Of a stretch of 64,000 nt of DNA, positions 7,044 through 15,468 are shown one piece after another. The translations under genes were made by a program, and so were the position numbers. The notes beneath the pieces were generated by a model, which was not told where the DNA came from, did no database searches, and saw nothing but the letters and a program-made list of their open reading frames with translations. Source of the DNA: Hymenobacter sp. UV11. GTDB taxonomy: Bacteria; Bacteroidota; Bacteroidia; Cytophagales; Hymenobacteraceae. The stretch spans positions 1-64,000 of the forward strand of contig NZ_SRII01000010.1 of the NCBI RefSeq assembly GCF_004684095.1, in the 5' to 3' direction. Positions within the stretch are counted from its first letter, which is position 1. Every line of letters starts with the position of its first letter.

Positions 7044-9365
7044 ATGGAACCCCAATTTTTTGACCAGCCCGGCGGTTTCGTTGGCCAGCCCATTGTGCGC
7101 GTTGAGGGCCGCGAAAAAGTAACCGGCAAGGCCAAGTATTCGGCCGAGTTTCCGCTACCTGGCCTTACCTATGGTGTGCTCACTACCAGCACCATTGCGA
7201 AGGGGAAGATTATGAGCATTGAAACGGCCGCCGCCGCCCGCGAGCCGGGCGTGATTGCCGTGCTCACCCACCAAAACCTGCCCAAGCTGGTTAAAACGCC
7301 TAATACGCCCGAGGGCAAAAAGGACACGGGCTCGCAAATGGGTTTTATGCCCCTCACCAGCGACGAGATTTTTTACGCCGCCCAGCCCGTGGCCCTCGTG
7401 GTAGCCGATACCTTGGACCACGCTATCCACGCCGCGAAGCTGGTGAAGGTGACTTACCAAAAGCAGGAGCCCATTGCCAGCTTCCACGACCCCAAGGCGG
7501 AGCTATTTGACCCGCAGAAAATTCAGGATGGCAAGGCTGATGCCCATACCAAGCGCGGCGACGCGAAGGGTGCGTTTGCCAGCTCGGCCATCCAGCTGAC
7601 TGCCACTTACAACCATCCGGTGTACAACCACAACCCGATGGAGCCCGGCTCGACCACGGCCGTGTGGGACGCGCCCGACCGCCTCACGGTGTACGAATCG
7701 ACGCAGGGTGTAACGCGCACGCAATCCACGCTGTCGGCCATGCTAGGCCTGCCGCGCGAGCAGGTGCGCGTGATTACCAAGTACCTAGGTGGTGGCTTCG
7801 GCTGCAAGGGTTCGATGTGGCCGCACACCATCCTCACGGTGCAGGCCGCCAAGGCAGTGGGCCGCCCGGTGAAACTAATGCTGACCCGGCCTCAGATGTT
7901 TACGAGCATGGGCCACCGCGAGGACCAGGCCCAGACCGTGCAGCTGGGGGCCACGGCCGAGGGTAAAATCACGTCCATCGTGCACACTAAAACCTCGACC
8001 ACCTCGCCCTGGGATAACTACGCCGAGTCGAACTCCAAGATTCTCGACATGCTGTACGCCACGCCCAACTTTGAGGCGTCGTACGAGTTGGCGCGGGCCA
8101 ATGTGATGACGTCTACCTTTATGCGTGCGCCGGGTGAGGCCCCAGGCTCGTTCGCCATTGAGTGTTCTATGGACGACCTGGCGTATAAAGTGGGGGTAGA
8201 CCCCATTGAAATCCGCCTGCGCAACCACGCCGACCACGACTACAGCACCGGCCACCCCTGGAGCAGCAAGAGCCTGAAGCAGTGCTACGCCCGCGGCGCC
8301 GAGCTCTTTGGCTGGAGCAAGCGCAACCCTACCCCCGGCGCCACCCGCGACGGCCGCTTTTTGGTGGGCATGGGCATGGCATCGGCCAGCTATCCGGTGC
8401 ACAACTCGCAGGGCACGGCCCGCGCCCGCCTCTACGCCGACGGCCACGCCGTGGTGCAGAGCGGTGCCACCGACCTCGGCACCGGTACCTACACCGTAAT
8501 GACGCAGGTAGCCGCTGACGCGCTGGGCCTACCCCTCGAAAAAGTGCGCTTCGAGCTCGGTGATACGCAGTTGCCTACGGCCCCCAATTCGGGCGGTTCG
8601 GTGGCGGCGGGCACGGTGTCGTCGTCGGTGTACTTGGCGGCGCAGGACGTGTGGCAGAAGCTGATAAAGATGGCCGTGGTTGATAAAAAATCACCGCTTT
8701 ATAAAGCCAAGCCCGAGGACGTAGCCACCGAAAAAGGTCGGCTTTTCCTGAAGAAAGACCCGAAAAAAGGCGAAGCCTTCGGCGACCTGATGAAGCGCGC
8801 CGACATGACGGATATCGAAGGCATGGCGCAGGGTAAGTACGGCGCGGGCTACGAGGCCGCCAGCGCGGCCGCCAACGCCGACCCGGCCCACAAGGACGAG
8901 GCTGCCCAGCACGCCATGCACTCCTTTGGCGCGCACTTCTGCGAGGTGCGGGTCGATATGGACCTGGGTACCATTCGGGTATCGAAGTGGGTGAGCGTGA
9001 TGGGCGCCGGCCGCATACTGAATGCCCAAACTGCCCGCTCGCAAATTATCGGCGGCGCCATTTTCGGCATCGGCTCGGCGCTGATGGAGGAAACGGTGCG
9101 CGACCAGAACTTCTCGCGCTATACCAACGCCGACCTGGCTAGCTACCACGTGCCGGTAAACGCCGACATCCCGAATATAACCGTCGAGTTTGTGGAGGAG
9201 CACGACCCGTTTATCAACGCGATGGGCGTTAAGGGCATCGGCGAAATTTCGATGGTGGGCGTGGCCGCCGCCGTGGGCAACGCGGTTTTTCACGCCACCG
9301 GCAAGCGCCTGCGCGACCTGCCCCTCACGCCCGACAAGGTGCTGATGAGCGGGATGAATAGCTAA
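7044..9365 (+). CDS. paoC: Aldehyde oxidoreductase, molybdopterin-binding subunit (PaoC/YagR type)
   Basis: A 773-residue catalytic subunit. The N-terminal a/b hammerhead domain (VGQPIVRVEGREKVTGKAKY onward) is followed by the two Mo-binding domains. GGGFGCKG near residue 249 is the conserved glycine loop, FMRAPGEAPG near residue 357 is a second cofactor contact, and GVKGIGEIS near residue 730 holds the catalytic Glu that activates the Mo-bound water. The enzyme oxidises aldehydes with a molybdopterin cofactor. It has no signal of its own, which fits export with PaoA. It is separated from paoB by a 140-base repeat region. Its stop codon lies within the left end of a 15-bp terminal inverted repeat. 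Confidence 0.92.
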   Translation: MEPQFFDQPGGFVGQPIVRVEGREKVTGKAKYSAEFPLPGLTYGVLTTSTIAKGKIMSIETAAAAREPGVIAVLTHQNLPKLVKTPNTPEGKKDTGSQMGFMPLTSDEIFYAAQPVALVVADTLDHAIHAAKLVKVTYQKQEPIASFHDPKAELFDPQKIQDGKADAHTKRGDAKGAFASSAIQLTATYNHPVYNHNPMEPGSTTAVWDAPDRLTVYESTQGVTRTQSTLSAMLGLPREQVRVITKYLGGGFGCKGSMWPHTILTVQAAKAVGRPVKLMLTRPQMFTSMGHREDQAQTVQLGATAEGKITSIVHTKTSTTSPWDNYAESNSKILDMLYATPNFEASYELARANVMTSTFMRAPGEAPGSFAIECSMDDLAYKVGVDPIEIRLRNHADHDYSTGHPWSSKSLKQCYARGAELFGWSKRNPTPGATRDGRFLVGMGMASASYPVHNSQGTARARLYADGHAVVQSGATDLGTGTYTVMTQVAADALGLPLEKVRFELGDTQLPTAPNSGGSVAAGTVSSSVYLAAQDVWQKLIKMAVVDKKSPLYKAKPEDVATEKGRLFLKKDPKKGEAFGDLMKRADMTDIEGMAQGKYGAGYEAASAAANADPAHKDEAAQHAMHSFGAHFCEVRVDMDLGTIRVSKWVSVMGAGRILNAQTARSQIIGGAIFGIGSALMEETVRDQNFSRYTNADLASYHVPVNADIPNITVEFVEEHDPFINAMGVKGIGEISMVGVAAAVGNAVFHATGKRLRDLPLTPDKVLMSGMNS

Positions 9366-9541
9366 CCCAAGTTGCGAGGCATGCTCCCCGGTCCGCCGGC
9401 GAGCTGGCCGACCGGTTGTCGTGGCGTGGGCCGCAGCTGTCAACGATAACCGGTCGGCCGGCTCGCGCCGGCGGACCGGGGAGCCGGTCCTTCCAGTTGA
9501 AACTTTGCCCCGCAGCCAGCTGGTCTGCAACTTGGGTTAGC
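9361..9541. repeat. Nested inverted repeat of about 180 bp
   Basis: The outer arms are a perfect 15-bp pair (9361-9375 and 9527-9541, GCTAACCCAAGTTGC and its complement). Inside lies a second long hairpin: GCTCCCCGGTCCGCCGGCGA near 9381-9400 pairs with the complementary block near 9464-9483, and the inner GGCCGACCGGTT block pairs with AACCGGTCGGCC. The outer left arm covers the paoC stop codon. No coding potential is seen inside. The structure resembles a MITE-like or composite palindromic element. Confidence 0.75.
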
Positions 9542-9566
9542 TAAGCTGACTGCGCCAAGAAACAGG

Positions 9567-9653
9567 GAACGTCATGCTGCGCTTGTCGAAGCATCTCTAC
9601 CGCGCCGTTCAACGATGCAGGAGAGATGCTTCGACAAGCTCAGCATGACGTTC
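9567..9653. repeat. Palindromic repeat, family A, copy 1
   Basis: The 32-base arm 9567-9598 (GAACGTCATGCTGCGCTTGT...) pairs with 9622-9653 with one mismatch and is followed by TTTT. The same arms recur at 15359-15463 and, in altered form, at 56454-56540. It sits between paoC and mocA and could end transcription. Confidence 0.85.
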
Positions 9654-9688
9654 TTTTGTACCCACTAACCAGCAACCATATTATTCTC

Positions 9689-10294
9689 ATGCACAACGAC
9701 CCTACTGCCACCGTGGGCCTGCTGCTGCTCGCCGCCGGCTCGTCTTCGCGCCTGGCGCGGCCCAAGCAATTGCTGCCCTACCAGGGCCACACGCTGCTGC
9801 GCCACGCCGCCGAAGTAGCCGTGGCCTCGCCCTGCCGCCCGCTCGTGCTCGTGACCGGCGCGCTCCACGACGAGCTGCTGCCCGAAATCGACGGCCTACC
9901 CTTCCACGTAGTGCGCAACGATGCCTGGGCCGATGGTATGGGTGGCAGCATCGCCGCCGGTCTCGCCGAGCTGGAAACCGCCGCCGAAGCCCCCAAAGTG
10001 GATGCCGTAGTGGTTATCCTCTGCGACCAGCCGCTGCTCACCGAAGAAGTTATTGGCCGGCTTATCGTGCAGTTTCAGGCTACCAACCAGCCCGTAGTAG
10101 CCTCGGCCTACGCGGGCACCCAGGGTGTGCCGGCGCTGTTCAGCCGCGAGGTGTTTCCGCAGCTGCTAACGTTGCGCGGGGCCAGCGGCGCCCGCGAGCT
10201 GCTGCAGCAATACAACCATCTGCCCACCGTAAACTTCCCCGGCGGCGCCACTGATGTGGACACCGAGGCGCAATACGCCGCGCTGGGGGGGTAG
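9689..10294 (+). CDS. mocA: MocA-type molybdenum cofactor nucleotidyltransferase
   Basis: A 201-residue NTP_transf_3 protein. The nucleotide loop LLAAGSSSRLARPKQLLPY near residues 11-29 is the signature of MobA/MocA. VVILCDQPLL near residue 108 holds the metal-binding Asp, and GVPALF is also conserved. MocA makes the cytosine dinucleotide form of the cofactor that xanthine-oxidase-family enzymes such as PaoABC need, so its place behind paoC makes functional sense. ATG 9689 was chosen because the upstream reading frame crosses a palindromic repeat. The stop TAG is part of a GGGTAGGG octamer. No PaoD/XdhC-type insertion chaperone is found next to it. Confidence 0.82.
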   Translation: MHNDPTATVGLLLLAAGSSSRLARPKQLLPYQGHTLLRHAAEVAVASPCRPLVLVTGALHDELLPEIDGLPFHVVRNDAWADGMGGSIAAGLAELETAAEAPKVDAVVVILCDQPLLTEEVIGRLIVQFQATNQPVVASAYAGTQGVPALFSREVFPQLLTLRGASGARELLQQYNHLPTVNFPGGATDVDTEAQYAALGG

Positions 10295-10357
10295 GGACAT
10301 GGCATGCTTCGTGTTACTGCCACGCTTTTACCGGCCCGCCGAACTTCGGTGGGCCGG

Positions 10358-10867
10358 TTATTTTTCGGCCAATGGATACGGCCCTACCCGGCGGTATTCT
10401 ATCTCCTCATCCACGCCCGGCAACTCGGGGCCGACTGGAAAAACCAGCACCAGCGTGCGGCGCGCCAGCTTGAGTACCTGCTGGTCGGAGAAGGAGGAAC
10501 CGTCGGCGCTGCCGGGGCTGCTGGCTTGCAGGTGGCCGTTGGCCAGGGAGTAGGTGCCGGTTTCGAGGCGCAGTTGCCTCCCATCGCGGTTGATGGTGAA
10601 CTGGTAGCTGCCATCGGCTCGAAAATCGACTATTAGCTGCGCTTCGCCCATGAAAATAGCCTGGTTGAGGTCAGCGATTTCGGGGTCGTCGAGCTGGTCG
10701 CGCACCGAGTCGGGGGTAGCGGCCGTGGCGGTGAAGGCGATTTGGCGGGTTTGCCAGCGGCCCAGCAGGGTAGGCGGCTCTTTGGGCGCTTTCTGGGCCA
10801 GGGCCGGCGTAGCCAAAAGTATGAAGCCGGCAAATGCCGCGAAAATCAGGTTACTAAAGAAGTTCAT
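10358..10867 (-). CDS. Lipocalin-like exported protein
   Basis: A 169-residue protein with a clear signal peptide (MNFFSNLIFAAFAGFILLAT, cleavage expected after ALAQ near residue 25). The body has the pattern LLGRWQTRQI...VDFRADGSYQFTINRDGRQ...TGTYSL, typical of the small lipocalin_4/5-type beta-barrels common in Bacteroidota. The ligand is unknown. Its start codon overlaps the stop of the flavoprotein gene by one base (TAATG), so the two are probably translated together. Confidence 0.6.
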   Translation of the reverse strand: MNFFSNLIFAAFAGFILLATPALAQKAPKEPPTLLGRWQTRQIAFTATAATPDSVRDQLDDPEIADLNQAIFMGEAQLIVDFRADGSYQFTINRDGRQLRLETGTYSLANGHLQASSPGSADGSSFSDQQVLKLARRTLVLVFPVGPELPGVDEEIEYRRVGPYPLAEK

Positions 10868-11757
10868 TAAGAGCTAAAAATAAGTTCTCTACTCAAAGTT
10901 CCACCTACCAGGTTGCCCGCCGCGATGGCCAGCGCCAGTTGCGGCATGGGCGAGCAGCAGTCGCCGGCCGCCCACACGCCGGGCACGGTTGTCAACTGGT
11001 TTTCAGTAAGTTGGATAAAGCCCTGGCTGGTTAGCTCACAGCCAAGCTGTTGGGGTAGCATGCTGGCTTGCTGCGCGGGGGGGCGGGCGTAGAGCACCGG
11101 CAGTGGGAGCTCGCGGCCATCGGCCAGGCGCAGGGCGGCTAGCTGCCCGCCGGTATGCAGCAGCGCGGCCACGGGTGTTTCTTCGAGCGGTATTGCGTGG
11201 GCTTGCAGCAGCTGGCGCACCTCGGGGCCGAAGGTAGCGGGGCCGTTGGTGAACACCGTTAGCTCGCGGGTCCAGTTTAGCAACATGCGCACCTGAAGAC
11301 CTACCTCGTCGCCATTGTTCCAGATGCCGGTGGGCAGGTCGGCCACCTCGTAGCCGTGGCAGAAGGGACAGTGAATCACCGATTTGCCCCAGCATTCGGC
11401 AAAGCCGGGCACGGGCGGCAGCTCATCGCGCATGCCGGTGGCCAGCAGCAGCCGGCCGGCCTGGTACGTGCCGTGGCTGGTACTCACCTCAAACTCGCCG
11501 GTGGGCAGGCGGGTGGCGGCGGTGGCTTTGGTGGTGAGCAGCCGCACGGTGGGGTAGGCGGCTACCTGCTGGCGGGCGCGGGCGGCGAGGTCGGCGGGGG
11601 CATCGCCGTCGTGCAGCAGCAGGTTGTGGGCATGGGGCGTGAAGCGGTTGCGCGGCCGGCCCGCGTCGATTACTAGCACCTGGCGGCGGGCGCGGCCGAG
11701 GGCCAGTGCGGCGCTGAGGCCGGCGTAGCTGCCGCCAATGATAAGTACGTCAAACAT
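10867..11757 (-). CDS. NAD(P)/FAD-dependent oxidoreductase, thioredoxin reductase-like
   Basis: A 296-residue flavoprotein. It starts with the FAD dinucleotide fold MFDVLIIGGSYAGLSAALAL. CPFCHGYE near residue 130 is the redox-active CxxC of TrxB-like proteins. VWAAGDCCSPMPQ near the C-terminus is the second FAD motif. The middle NAD(P) domain lacks an obvious GxGxxG. ATG at 11757 was chosen because 25 upstream codons are non-conserved and precede the nucleotide-binding strand. It probably reduces a small thiol or dithiol substrate, but the partner is unknown. It is the first gene of a two-gene unit with the lipocalin-like gene. Confidence 0.82.
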   Translation of the reverse strand: MFDVLIIGGSYAGLSAALALGRARRQVLVIDAGRPRNRFTPHAHNLLLHDGDAPADLAARARQQVAAYPTVRLLTTKATAATRLPTGEFEVSTSHGTYQAGRLLLATGMRDELPPVPGFAECWGKSVIHCPFCHGYEVADLPTGIWNNGDEVGLQVRMLLNWTRELTVFTNGPATFGPEVRQLLQAHAIPLEETPVAALLHTGGQLAALRLADGRELPLPVLYARPPAQQASMLPQQLGCELTSQGFIQLTENQLTTVPGVWAAGDCCSPMPQLALAIAAGNLVGGTLSRELIFSS

Positions 11758-11918
11758 AGTGAAGGGTAATAAGCAGGGTAGGGGTTCTGCGCAAAAATAA
11801 CAGACTTTTCCGTAAATGAAACAATGTTGCATTTAATCGTCCTCAACTTTTTCCTGCAAGCACGCTGGTTAAGCCAAATGCAGGGCAGCTACGTATCCTC
11901 CTGAAACTTCTATTCGCT

Positions 11919-13250
11919 ATGCCTTTCCGCCTGCGCCAACTCTGGCAGCCCCTGCGCGAGTCGCTGTGGTTTGTGCCGCTGCTAATGGTGCTGGTCGCGC
12001 TGGGCCTGGCCTACGGGCTGGTGCAGTTTGACCAGGCCACCAGTGCCACTGGCACTCGCCGCCTACCCCTGCTGTTTGGCATCGACGCGGGTGGGGCGGG
12101 CGGCATGCTCAACGCCATTGCGGGCTCGATGCTGACGGTGGCGGCGCTTACGTTTTCGCTGCTGCTGGCGGCCATTGCGCAGGTCAGCAACCAATACTCG
12201 CCGCGGGCGCTGCGCAATTTCATGCGCGACCTCGTGAACCAGTTCGTGATGGGCTACTTCGTGAGCGTGTTCACGTATTGCCTGGTGGTGCAGGGTACCA
12301 TTCGAGCGGCGCGGGCGGTGCATTTTGTGCCCACTACGGCGGTGCTGATGGGGCTCTTGCTGGCGCTGGGGGGGGTAGGGGCGCTTATTTTCTTTATTCA
12401 TCACGTGGCCGAGTCGCTGCAAACCGGCACCCTGGTGCACCGCATAACGGCCGAAACCGAGCGCGAAATCGACCGGCTTTTTCCGTTGCACTTCGGCCAG
12501 GAGCTGCACCCCGATGCCCGCGCTGCCGCCGAGGCTTGGGCCGCCGCGCCCGCCGGCTGGTTTCCAGTGCTGGCCACTGAGGCGGGCTACCTGCAATACA
12601 TTGACAAGCCGGGGCTGCTGGCCTGGACGGTGCGCCACCGCACGGTGCTGCGCCTGGAGGTGCACATCGGCGATTTTGTGGGCACCGGCCAGCCGTTGTT
12701 CAGCGTGCGGGCGGGCATGGAGCGCGCTGCTACCCCGCAGGCCGACTGGCCCGCCGACCTGCTGGCTCACGTGAGCATCGGCCGGCACCGCAACCCCGAG
12801 CAGGATATGGCCTTCGGCTTGCAGCAGCTGGTTGATATTGCTCTCAAAGCGCTGTCGCCGGCCGTAAACGACACGACTACCGCCATTATGGCCATCGACT
12901 ACCTGGGCGAGCTAACGGGTCGGCTGGCCCGGCGCGAGTTTCCGGGCGCGCTGCGCTCCGATGGCCAGCACCTGCGCGTGCTGGTGCGCGTGTACACGTT
13001 TGAAGAATACGTGCGGCTGGCCTTCGACCTGGTGCGCGAGAATGCGCGCGGCAACCCGGCCGTGCTGCGCCGTATGCTGCGCGCGCTGGCGCTGGCTGCC
13101 CGGCAAGTGCGCGACCCCACCCGCCTACCCCCCCTGCGCGAGCAGGTGGCGTTGTTAATGGCCTGCGCTCAGGCCAGCCTGCGCACCGACTACGAGCGCC
13201 AGGAAGTGCAGGTGCTTTATGCTGAGCTCAGCGCCGCCTGGGAGGGGTAG
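11919..13250 (+). CDS. DUF2254 family membrane protein
   Basis: A 443-residue protein with about four membrane segments in the first 150 residues (for example WFVPLLMVLVALGLAYGLV and MGLLLALGGVGALIFF). The segment AGSMLTVAALTFSLLLAAIAQVSNQYSPR is typical of DUF2254. The remaining two thirds are soluble, with the conserved DIALKALSPAVNDTTTA segment. Function is not known; the topology suggests a transporter- or channel-like role. The stop TAG lies inside a GGGTAGGG octamer. Confidence 0.85.
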   Translation: MPFRLRQLWQPLRESLWFVPLLMVLVALGLAYGLVQFDQATSATGTRRLPLLFGIDAGGAGGMLNAIAGSMLTVAALTFSLLLAAIAQVSNQYSPRALRNFMRDLVNQFVMGYFVSVFTYCLVVQGTIRAARAVHFVPTTAVLMGLLLALGGVGALIFFIHHVAESLQTGTLVHRITAETEREIDRLFPLHFGQELHPDARAAAEAWAAAPAGWFPVLATEAGYLQYIDKPGLLAWTVRHRTVLRLEVHIGDFVGTGQPLFSVRAGMERAATPQADWPADLLAHVSIGRHRNPEQDMAFGLQQLVDIALKALSPAVNDTTTAIMAIDYLGELTGRLARREFPGALRSDGQHLRVLVRVYTFEEYVRLAFDLVRENARGNPAVLRRMLRALALAARQVRDPTRLPPLREQVALLMACAQASLRTDYERQEVQVLYAELSAAWEG

Positions 13251-13342
13251 GGCCCAGCCTGGCCGGGCGTTACGGTTGAGTTACGCGGCGGGCGGCCACC
13301 CCCAAAACCTAGTATCTTGGGCGCTCACTCACTTTGCAGCTT

Positions 13343-14773
13343 ATGGCTCCCACCGCCCCCGCGCCGGCCGTCGAAAAAGACAACAAGCGCATTACCACCG
13401 GCTGGACGTTCTACGACTGGGCCAACTCGGTGTACCCACTCGTTATCACCAGCTCGATTTTTCCGATTTACTGGGGCTCCGTTACCAAGGCCATCAACCC
13501 TACCGACGTAGTTGATTTTCTGGGTTTTAAAGTGCCAGGCTCGTCGCTGCTGACTTATGCTATTTCGGCGGCTTTTCTCATTATTGCGCTGGTTAGCCCG
13601 TTTCTCACGTCGCTGGCCGATTATTCAGGGCGTAAAAAGCTGTTTCTGCAAATATTCTGCTACATAGGGGCGGCCGCGTGCGCGGGGCTCTACTTCTTCA
13701 CCGAAGACAACCTCACGCTGAGCACGTTCGTGTTCATTGCGGCCACGGTGGGCTTTTCGGGCAGCATCGTGTTTTACAATTCCTACCTGCCCGAAATCAG
13801 CTCCGAAGAGAAGTTCGACTCGCTCTCGGCGCGGGGCTTTTCGATGGGCTACATCGGGTCGGTGCTGCTACTCATCATCTGCCTGGGCATCATCATGGGG
13901 CCGCACATCGCGGGCGGGCCCGAGGGCGTAGCGCTGTTTGGCATGAGCACCGGCCAGGCCACGCGGCTCAGCTTTTTGCTCACGGGTCTGTGGTGGGTGG
14001 GCTTCGCCCAGATTCCTTTTTTCACCCTACCCCCCGATACCGGCCGCCCCGCCGGCGCGCCCGCCAGCTCCGACGGCTGGCTGCTCAATGGCTTCCGCGA
14101 GCTGGGCAAGGTCTGGGACCAGCTTAAGCAATTGCCCAATCTCAAGCGGTTTTTGCTGGCCTACTTCACCTATAATATGGGCGTGCAAACGGTGATGTAC
14201 GTGGCCACCATCTTCGGCGACAAGGTGCTGAAACTCGATAGCACGTCGCTCATCGTTACCATTCTGCTGCTCCAGATAGTGGGTATTCTGGGAGCCTGGC
14301 TGTTTGCCAAGCTCTCCGAGCGCATCGGTAACACGCGCGCCTTAAGCTGGGCCGTATTTATCTGGATGCTCATCTGCATTGCCGGCTACTACGTGCAGGC
14401 CGGCTGGAGTTTCTACTTGCTGGCCAGCGTTATCGGCCTCACCATGGGCGCGGTGCAGAGCCTGTCGCGCAGCACCTACTCCAAGATAATCCCCGAAAAC
14501 ACGCCCAATTCGGCGGCCTTCTTTAGCTTTTTCGATGTGGTTGAGAAGCTGGGCATTGTCATTGGTACACTCTCGTTTGGGTTGATTGGGCAAATCACGG
14601 GCAACATGCGCAACAGCATTCTCTCGCTCATTGTCTTCTTCATCTTCGGCCTGGGCTTTTTGCTCACGTTGCGTGGCAAGAAGCTGCGCGAAGACCCCAC
14701 CGATACCGACGGCTTCCTACCCCCCCCGCCGGCCTCGGCCTCGGTCGATATGGGCCGCCCCCAAACTGTTTAG
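13343..14773 (+). CDS. MFS transporter, UMF1/Atg22-like
   Basis: A 476-residue transporter with about twelve membrane segments. GWTFYDWANSVYPLVITSSI at residues 17-36 is the hallmark of the UMF1 family, whose eukaryotic relatives (Atg22) release amino acids from vacuoles. LADYSGRKK near residue 95 is the MFS loop motif, and ARGFSMGYIGS is a second conserved block. ATG 13343 was preferred over TTG 13334. The substrate is not known, although amino-acid or sugar efflux is often suggested for the family. Followed after 45 bases by the DinB gene, possibly in one transcript. Confidence 0.85.
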   Translation: MAPTAPAPAVEKDNKRITTGWTFYDWANSVYPLVITSSIFPIYWGSVTKAINPTDVVDFLGFKVPGSSLLTYAISAAFLIIALVSPFLTSLADYSGRKKLFLQIFCYIGAAACAGLYFFTEDNLTLSTFVFIAATVGFSGSIVFYNSYLPEISSEEKFDSLSARGFSMGYIGSVLLLIICLGIIMGPHIAGGPEGVALFGMSTGQATRLSFLLTGLWWVGFAQIPFFTLPPDTGRPAGAPASSDGWLLNGFRELGKVWDQLKQLPNLKRFLLAYFTYNMGVQTVMYVATIFGDKVLKLDSTSLIVTILLLQIVGILGAWLFAKLSERIGNTRALSWAVFIWMLICIAGYYVQAGWSFYLLASVIGLTMGAVQSLSRSTYSKIIPENTPNSAAFFSFFDVVEKLGIVIGTLSFGLIGQITGNMRNSILSLIVFFIFGLGFLLTLRGKKLREDPTDTDGFLPPPPASASVDMGRPQTV

Positions 14774-14818
14774 CTTATCGGCGGTTGAGTAACCGTTTTC
14801 CCTACCCCCCCTTTGCCC

Positions 14819-15337
14819 ATGCACACGTCCTCCATTCAGCAAAATATCCTCGAAGAGCTCGACCGCGAGCTGGCCGTGACGCGCCTCGTATTAGAGCGCG
14901 TGCCCACCGATAAGTTTGATTACCAGCCCCACCCCAAGTCGATGAAAATGGGCACGCTGGCCTCGCATATCGTTAATTTGCTGATGTTCAAACAGTTGTT
15001 TGTTCAGGCTAACGAGCGCGATTTTCTTGACCAGAATGCCCCCAAGCCGCCGCCCAGCCCCACTACCACCGAAGAGTTGTTGGAGCGGTTCGATAAATTC
15101 AGCGCCAGTCTGCGCCAGGCCCTGCACGAGTCAGACGATGAAAAGCTGACCGAAAACTTCCAGCTGCGGCGCGGTGAGCAGGTGCTCATGGAGCGCCCCA
15201 AAGGTGCCGCGCTGCGCATCATGGGCCTCAACCACAGCATTCACCACCGCGGCCAGCTCACGGTATATCTGCGCTTGCTCGACATCCCGCTGCCCGGCGT
15301 ATACGGCCCCAGCGCCGACGAGCCCGGCGGGTTTTAG
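14819..15337 (+). CDS. DinB family protein
   Basis: A 172-residue four-helix protein of the DinB/YfiT superfamily. The three metal-binding histidines are probably in ASHIVNL near residue 46 and in NHSIHHRGQLTVYLRL near residues 141-156. Family members are thiol-dependent transferases or proteins of unknown activity. The DinB name does not mean DNA polymerase IV. The start ATG lies 45 bases after the MFS gene. Transcription probably ends in the palindromic repeat at 15359-15463. Confidence 0.85.
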   Translation: MHTSSIQQNILEELDRELAVTRLVLERVPTDKFDYQPHPKSMKMGTLASHIVNLLMFKQLFVQANERDFLDQNAPKPPPSPTTTEELLERFDKFSASLRQALHESDDEKLTENFQLRRGEQVLMERPKGAALRIMGLNHSIHHRGQLTVYLRLLDIPLPGVYGPSADEPGGF

Positions 15338-15358
15338 GCCAAACAAACAGTAAAAAAA

Positions 15359-15463
15359 GAACGTCATGCTGAGCTTGTCGAAGCATCTCTGCCACGTAGC
15401 TAACCTCGAACGTTGAGATTACTTACGCAGTAGAGATGCTTCGACAAGCTCAGTATGACGTTC
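15359..15463. repeat. Palindromic repeat, family A, copy 2
   Basis: Arms 15359-15390 and 15432-15463 are nearly perfect complements, and run on into a run of seven or more T. It lies between two convergent genes, where it could act as a two-way terminator. The loop differs entirely from that of copy 1. Confidence 0.85.
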
Positions 15464-15468
15464 TTTTT

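Noticed and set aside
9361..9541. Insertion sequence
   Set aside because: Terminal inverted repeats are present but the inside is too short for a transposase and no target duplication is evident; listed as a repeat instead.
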